DNA from: Desulfobacterales bacterium
GTDB lineage: Bacteria > Desulfobacterota > Desulfobacteria > Desulfobacterales > ETH-SRB1
Reading direction: 5' to 3'
NCBI GenBank assembly: GCA_030017395.1
Contig: JASEIZ010000071.1
Coordinates: forward strand, 1 to 9,428
DNA: 9,428 bases
In this document: piece by piece, positions 7,207 through 9,428 of the stretch
How positions within the stretch are numbered: the stretch's first letter is position 1
How the letters are laid out: every line of letters starts with the position of its first letter
The notes under the pieces: model-generated
Seen by the model: only the letters and a program-made list of their open reading frames with translations
The model's database searches: none
Told to the model about the DNA's origin: nothing
Program-made: the position numbers and the translations under genes

Positions 7207-7234
7207 AAAATACCAGATTGTACTATTTCTGCAA
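7207..7234 (-). promoter_or_regulatory. Weak candidate promoter for the DJ-1 family gene
   Basis: On the minus strand TTGCAG (7229-7234) is followed after 16 bp by TATTTT (7207-7212), with a TGG just before the -10 element that resembles an extended -10. The -35 match is poor. The candidate lies about 50 bp upstream of the ATG at 7158, a plausible position. Confidence 0.25.
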
Positions 7235-7253
7235 CATCTAAATAGCTTTCATG

Positions 7254-7282
7254 TTGATTTTACAAAAATATCCTTCTATATT
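7254..7282 (+). promoter_or_regulatory. Candidate sigma70-type promoter for the lipoprotein gene
   Basis: TTGATT (7254-7259) and TATATT (7277-7282) are separated by 17 bp. They match the -35 and -10 consensus at 4 of 6 and 5 of 6 positions. Transcription would start near 7289, giving a leader of about 130 nt before the ATG at 7419. The region is AT-rich, so chance matches are possible. Confidence 0.4.
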
Positions 7283-7284
7283 TG

Positions 7285-7342
7285 GTAACATTTCACGGTT
7301 AAAAAAACTGTGCACTGTAAACCGACAACCGTAAACGGTTAC
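7285..7342. promoter_or_regulatory. Inverted-repeat cluster with AACCG/CGGTT half-sites, possible operator or leader hairpin
   Basis: A 16-bp segment at 7285-7300 is repeated in inverse orientation at 7327-7342 with 13 of 16 matches. The right copy is itself a palindrome (AACCGT-AA-ACGGTT, 7327-7340). Four AACCG/CGGTT half-sites occur at 7296-7300, 7320-7324, 7327-7331 and 7336-7340. The cluster lies just downstream of the candidate plus-strand -10 element, so it could be an operator or a stem-loop in the leader RNA. Confidence 0.4.
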
Positions 7343-7418
7343 TAATTATACAAATGTATATTTCAATCCGCCAAAGAGTTATGGCAGACCAACAGCTAAT
7401 CACTTAATATATTTTAAT

Positions 7419-9398
7419 ATGAGCTTAAAAAACACGATTATAATTCTTATCACAGCCTTCTTCTTTGCGGCATGTACGCCAAAACAGCTTCAAACGGCCA
7501 GGCCTGTATACGTTGATCCTGGAGACATCCTCTTCGCACAGGCTGAAGATCTGTTTCAGGCAAAATCATATGAAAAAGCAATAATCAAGTATACTGAATA
7601 TCTTTCCGGATTTCCAAAGGGTCGTATGGCAGATGCAGCTCTGATGAAAACAGGAACTATATGGTCTAATCTTGGAAATAATGCAAAAGCGCTCGATTGT
7701 TATAATCGTTTAATCGCCGATTATCCGAAAAGTCCTTTTACGCCTGATGCTATGGTCGAAGTTCTTTTTATGCTTTACAACGAAGGCAAATACGATGAAG
7801 TAATCAAGCAGGCAAATGATATAATAGGAAGCAATATTAAAGGAATTAATATTGTCAGAACATATATTATTCTTGGCGACGCTTATCTTGTGACAGGCTC
7901 TCCAAAAGATGCCGTTAATTTCTATATTTTAGGGCTTAACAAAGCAGAGGTCACTGAAAAAGAACTTATAATCGCAAAAATAAATAAAGCAGCCGAACCG
8001 CTTGACACAGCCGATATCATATTTTTTTTAAATCAGCTGAAAAACAAACCGCCTGCCGGTTATCTTATGTACCGGTTGGGCCAAAACAAAGCTGAAAAAG
8101 AAAAATATGATGATGCTGAAAAGATATTGTCGCAATTTATAGAAAGGTTTCCGGAACACGAAAACGCATCAAAAGCTCAAAAACTGGTAGAGGAAATTAA
8201 AAAAAAGGCTGTATACAGTAAATACACAATAGGATGTTTGCTCCCGCTAAGCGGCCCCTATGAAAGTTTCGGCCGCAGGGCATTAAAAGGCGTTGAACTC
8301 GCTATGAATCAATTTTGCTCACAAGGGATTCAACATGCCGTAAAGCTGATTATAAAAGATACGGAGTCTAATGCAGATAGGGCTGCTGCGGCTGTAAAAG
8401 AATTGTTCGAGGAGCATGTTGCGGCAATTGTCGGCCCAATTTTTACGGCAGAATCTGCCGCCCTGTCAGCACAGGACAAAAATATTCCAATTATTACCAT
8501 AACACAAAAGAATGATATTGCCGATATTGGAGACTATGTTTTTAACAATTTCTTCACTCCAGCAATGCAGGTTCATGCTCTTGTGTCTTATGTAACTGAA
8601 AAACTGGAACTTGGCAGTTTTGCGATCCTTTATCCCGATGATAACTATGGAACAACATTTATGAATCTGTTTTGGGATGAAGTCACGGCTTATGGTGGAA
8701 AGATTGTGGGTGTTGAATCATATAATGTCAAGCATACGGATTTTGCCGATCCCATCAAAAAACTTGTTGGTCTTTATTATGAAGTTCCTGACGATCTAAA
8801 AACAACAGATATATTGATCGAAAACGATGAAGATATTGTGGCTGAATATTATGAAGAAGGCAAAGAAGATAATATAAACAAAGATCAAGAAAAAAACAAA
8901 GAGGAACAAAAGCCTGAACCAATCGTTGATTTTGATGCTATCTTCATTCCCGATGCACCGGAACGGGCAGGATTGATTATACCACAGCTGGCATTTTATG
9001 ATGTAAAGAATATTTATCTTTTAGGCACCAATCTGTGGCATTGTGACAGTTTGATTAAGATGGCGCGGCGTTATGTCCAAAACGCTATTATGCCGGATGT
9101 TTTTTTTGCGGAAAGCTCTTTAAAACAGGTCGCTGATTTTGTGGCTGTTTTTGAACAAACCTTTAAAAAGAAACCAGGATTTATAGAAGCTGTAGCTTAT
9201 GACTCTGCAATGATATTATTCCAGATTGTAAGCAGGCCTGATATTCGATATAGAAGTTCCATCAAAAACGCATTAATAAATCTTAACAATTTTCAGGGCG
9301 TAACAGGTATTACATCGTTTAATCATAACGGAGAGGCAAAAAAAAGGCTGTACCTTCTTCGCATAAAGGGCGAAAAATTTGTTGAACTTGAATATTGA
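7419..9398 (+). CDS. LpoA-like lipoprotein: TPR-like N-terminus plus periplasmic-binding domain (putative penicillin-binding protein activator)
   Basis: This 659-residue protein has a lipoprotein signal, with a hydrophobic stretch at about 6-18 and the lipid-modified cysteine probably C19 in FFAAC. Residues about 35-260 form helical TPR/Tol-type repeats (DLFQAKSYEKAIIKYTEYL, KALDCYNRLIADYPKSP, DDAEKILSQFIERFPEHE). Residues about 268-655 resemble type-I periplasmic-binding proteins, starting IGCLLPLSGPYESFGRRALK and including AAIVGPIFTAES and AILYPDDNYGTTF. This order and length match LpoA (678 residues in E. coli), an outer-membrane lipoprotein that activates a class A penicillin-binding protein in peptidoglycan synthesis. 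An acidic, Lys/Glu/Asn-rich insert (about 464-502) interrupts the binding-protein fold. The ATG at 7419 has no clear Shine-Dalgarno sequence. An alternative role is an amino-acid-type binding protein, but the lipoprotein and TPR parts favour the LpoA-like assignment. Confidence 0.85.
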   Translation: MSLKNTIIILITAFFFAACTPKQLQTARPVYVDPGDILFAQAEDLFQAKSYEKAIIKYTEYLSGFPKGRMADAALMKTGTIWSNLGNNAKALDCYNRLIADYPKSPFTPDAMVEVLFMLYNEGKYDEVIKQANDIIGSNIKGINIVRTYIILGDAYLVTGSPKDAVNFYILGLNKAEVTEKELIIAKINKAAEPLDTADIIFFLNQLKNKPPAGYLMYRLGQNKAEKEKYDDAEKILSQFIERFPEHENASKAQKLVEEIKKKAVYSKYTIGCLLPLSGPYESFGRRALKGVELAMNQFCSQGIQHAVKLIIKDTESNADRAAAAVKELFEEHVAAIVGPIFTAESAALSAQDKNIPIITITQKNDIADIGDYVFNNFFTPAMQVHALVSYVTEKLELGSFAILYPDDNYGTTFMNLFWDEVTAYGGKIVGVESYNVKHTDFADPIKKLVGLYYEVPDDLKTTDILIENDEDIVAEYYEEGKEDNINKDQEKNKEEQKPEPIVDFDAIFIPDAPERAGLIIPQLAFYDVKNIYLLGTNLWHCDSLIKMARRYVQNAIMPDVFFAESSLKQVADFVAVFEQTFKKKPGFIEAVAYDSAMILFQIVSRPDIRYRSSIKNALINLNNFQGVTGITSFNHNGEAKKRLYLLRIKGEKFVELEY

Positions 9399-9428
9399 TG
9401 AACTCGTAAAAAGTCGAAAAGTTCTCTT
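9397..9428. repeat. Possible edge of a dispersed intergenic repeat (cut by window end)
   Basis: The stretch TGATGAACTCGTAAAAAGTC, overlapping the lipoprotein stop codon, resembles from memory the start of repeats seen between genes in Desulfobacterales. Only about 30 bases are visible and no second copy lies in the window, so the sequence alone does not prove it. Confidence 0.25.

Noticed and set aside
7381..7407. Eight-codon open frame upstream of the lipoprotein (leader peptide?)
   Set aside because: Its ribosome binding site is poor, its peptide has no run of regulatory codons, and no attenuator-like structure follows it.

Overview
The window looks like chromosomal DNA of a Gram-negative, anaerobic, signalling-rich bacterium, most probably of the Desulfobacterota (old Deltaproteobacteria, Desulfobacterales-like). 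The reasons are moderate-to-low GC, long multidomain sensor kinases, a periplasmic c-type heme sensor, a lipoprotein of the outer-membrane LpoA type, and intergenic palindromic repeats. This assignment is inference; no rRNA or other marker gene is present.

Positions 1-6398 hold one tightly packed minus-strand operon of four genes. In transcription order: (1) a hybrid histidine kinase with a TtrS/PhnD-type periplasmic binding domain, HisKA, HATPase, two receiver domains and an Hpt domain; (2) a response regulator that fuses a receiver, a PP2C/SpoIIE-type Ser phosphatase and an RsbW-type anti-sigma kinase domain; (3) a small STAS anti-anti-sigma factor; (4) a membrane sensor with a periplasmic CXXCH heme site, HAMP and a cysteine-rich PAS domain, cut by the left window edge. 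Genes are 1 to 14 bp apart. Every signature residue I checked in the signalling domains is present. The expected flow is: periplasmic ligand -> kinase His -> receiver Asp -> Hpt His -> receiver of the phosphatase/kinase protein -> phosphorylation state of the STAS serine -> an unseen partner. This matches in outline the HptB-HsbR-HsbA partner-switching cascade of Pseudomonas aeruginosa, but the Hpt is fused to its sensor kinase and a heme sensor is added to the operon.

Positions 6461-6603 hold a roughly 143-bp imperfect palindrome with perfect 14-bp ends, lying between the operon and the gene upstream of it. It looks like a dispersed MITE/REP-like repeat or a large hairpin.

Positions 6607-7158 (minus) encode a DJ-1/PfpI/YajL family protein. 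Positions 7159-7418 are a divergent intergenic region with candidate promoters for both directions and a cluster of AACCG/CGGTT half-sites. Positions 7419-9398 (plus) encode an LpoA-like outer-membrane lipoprotein with TPR-like repeats and a periplasmic-binding-protein domain, carrying an unusual acidic insert. The last 30 bases look like the beginning of another dispersed repeat.

No tRNA, rRNA, CRISPR array, transposase, frameshift or pseudogene was seen.
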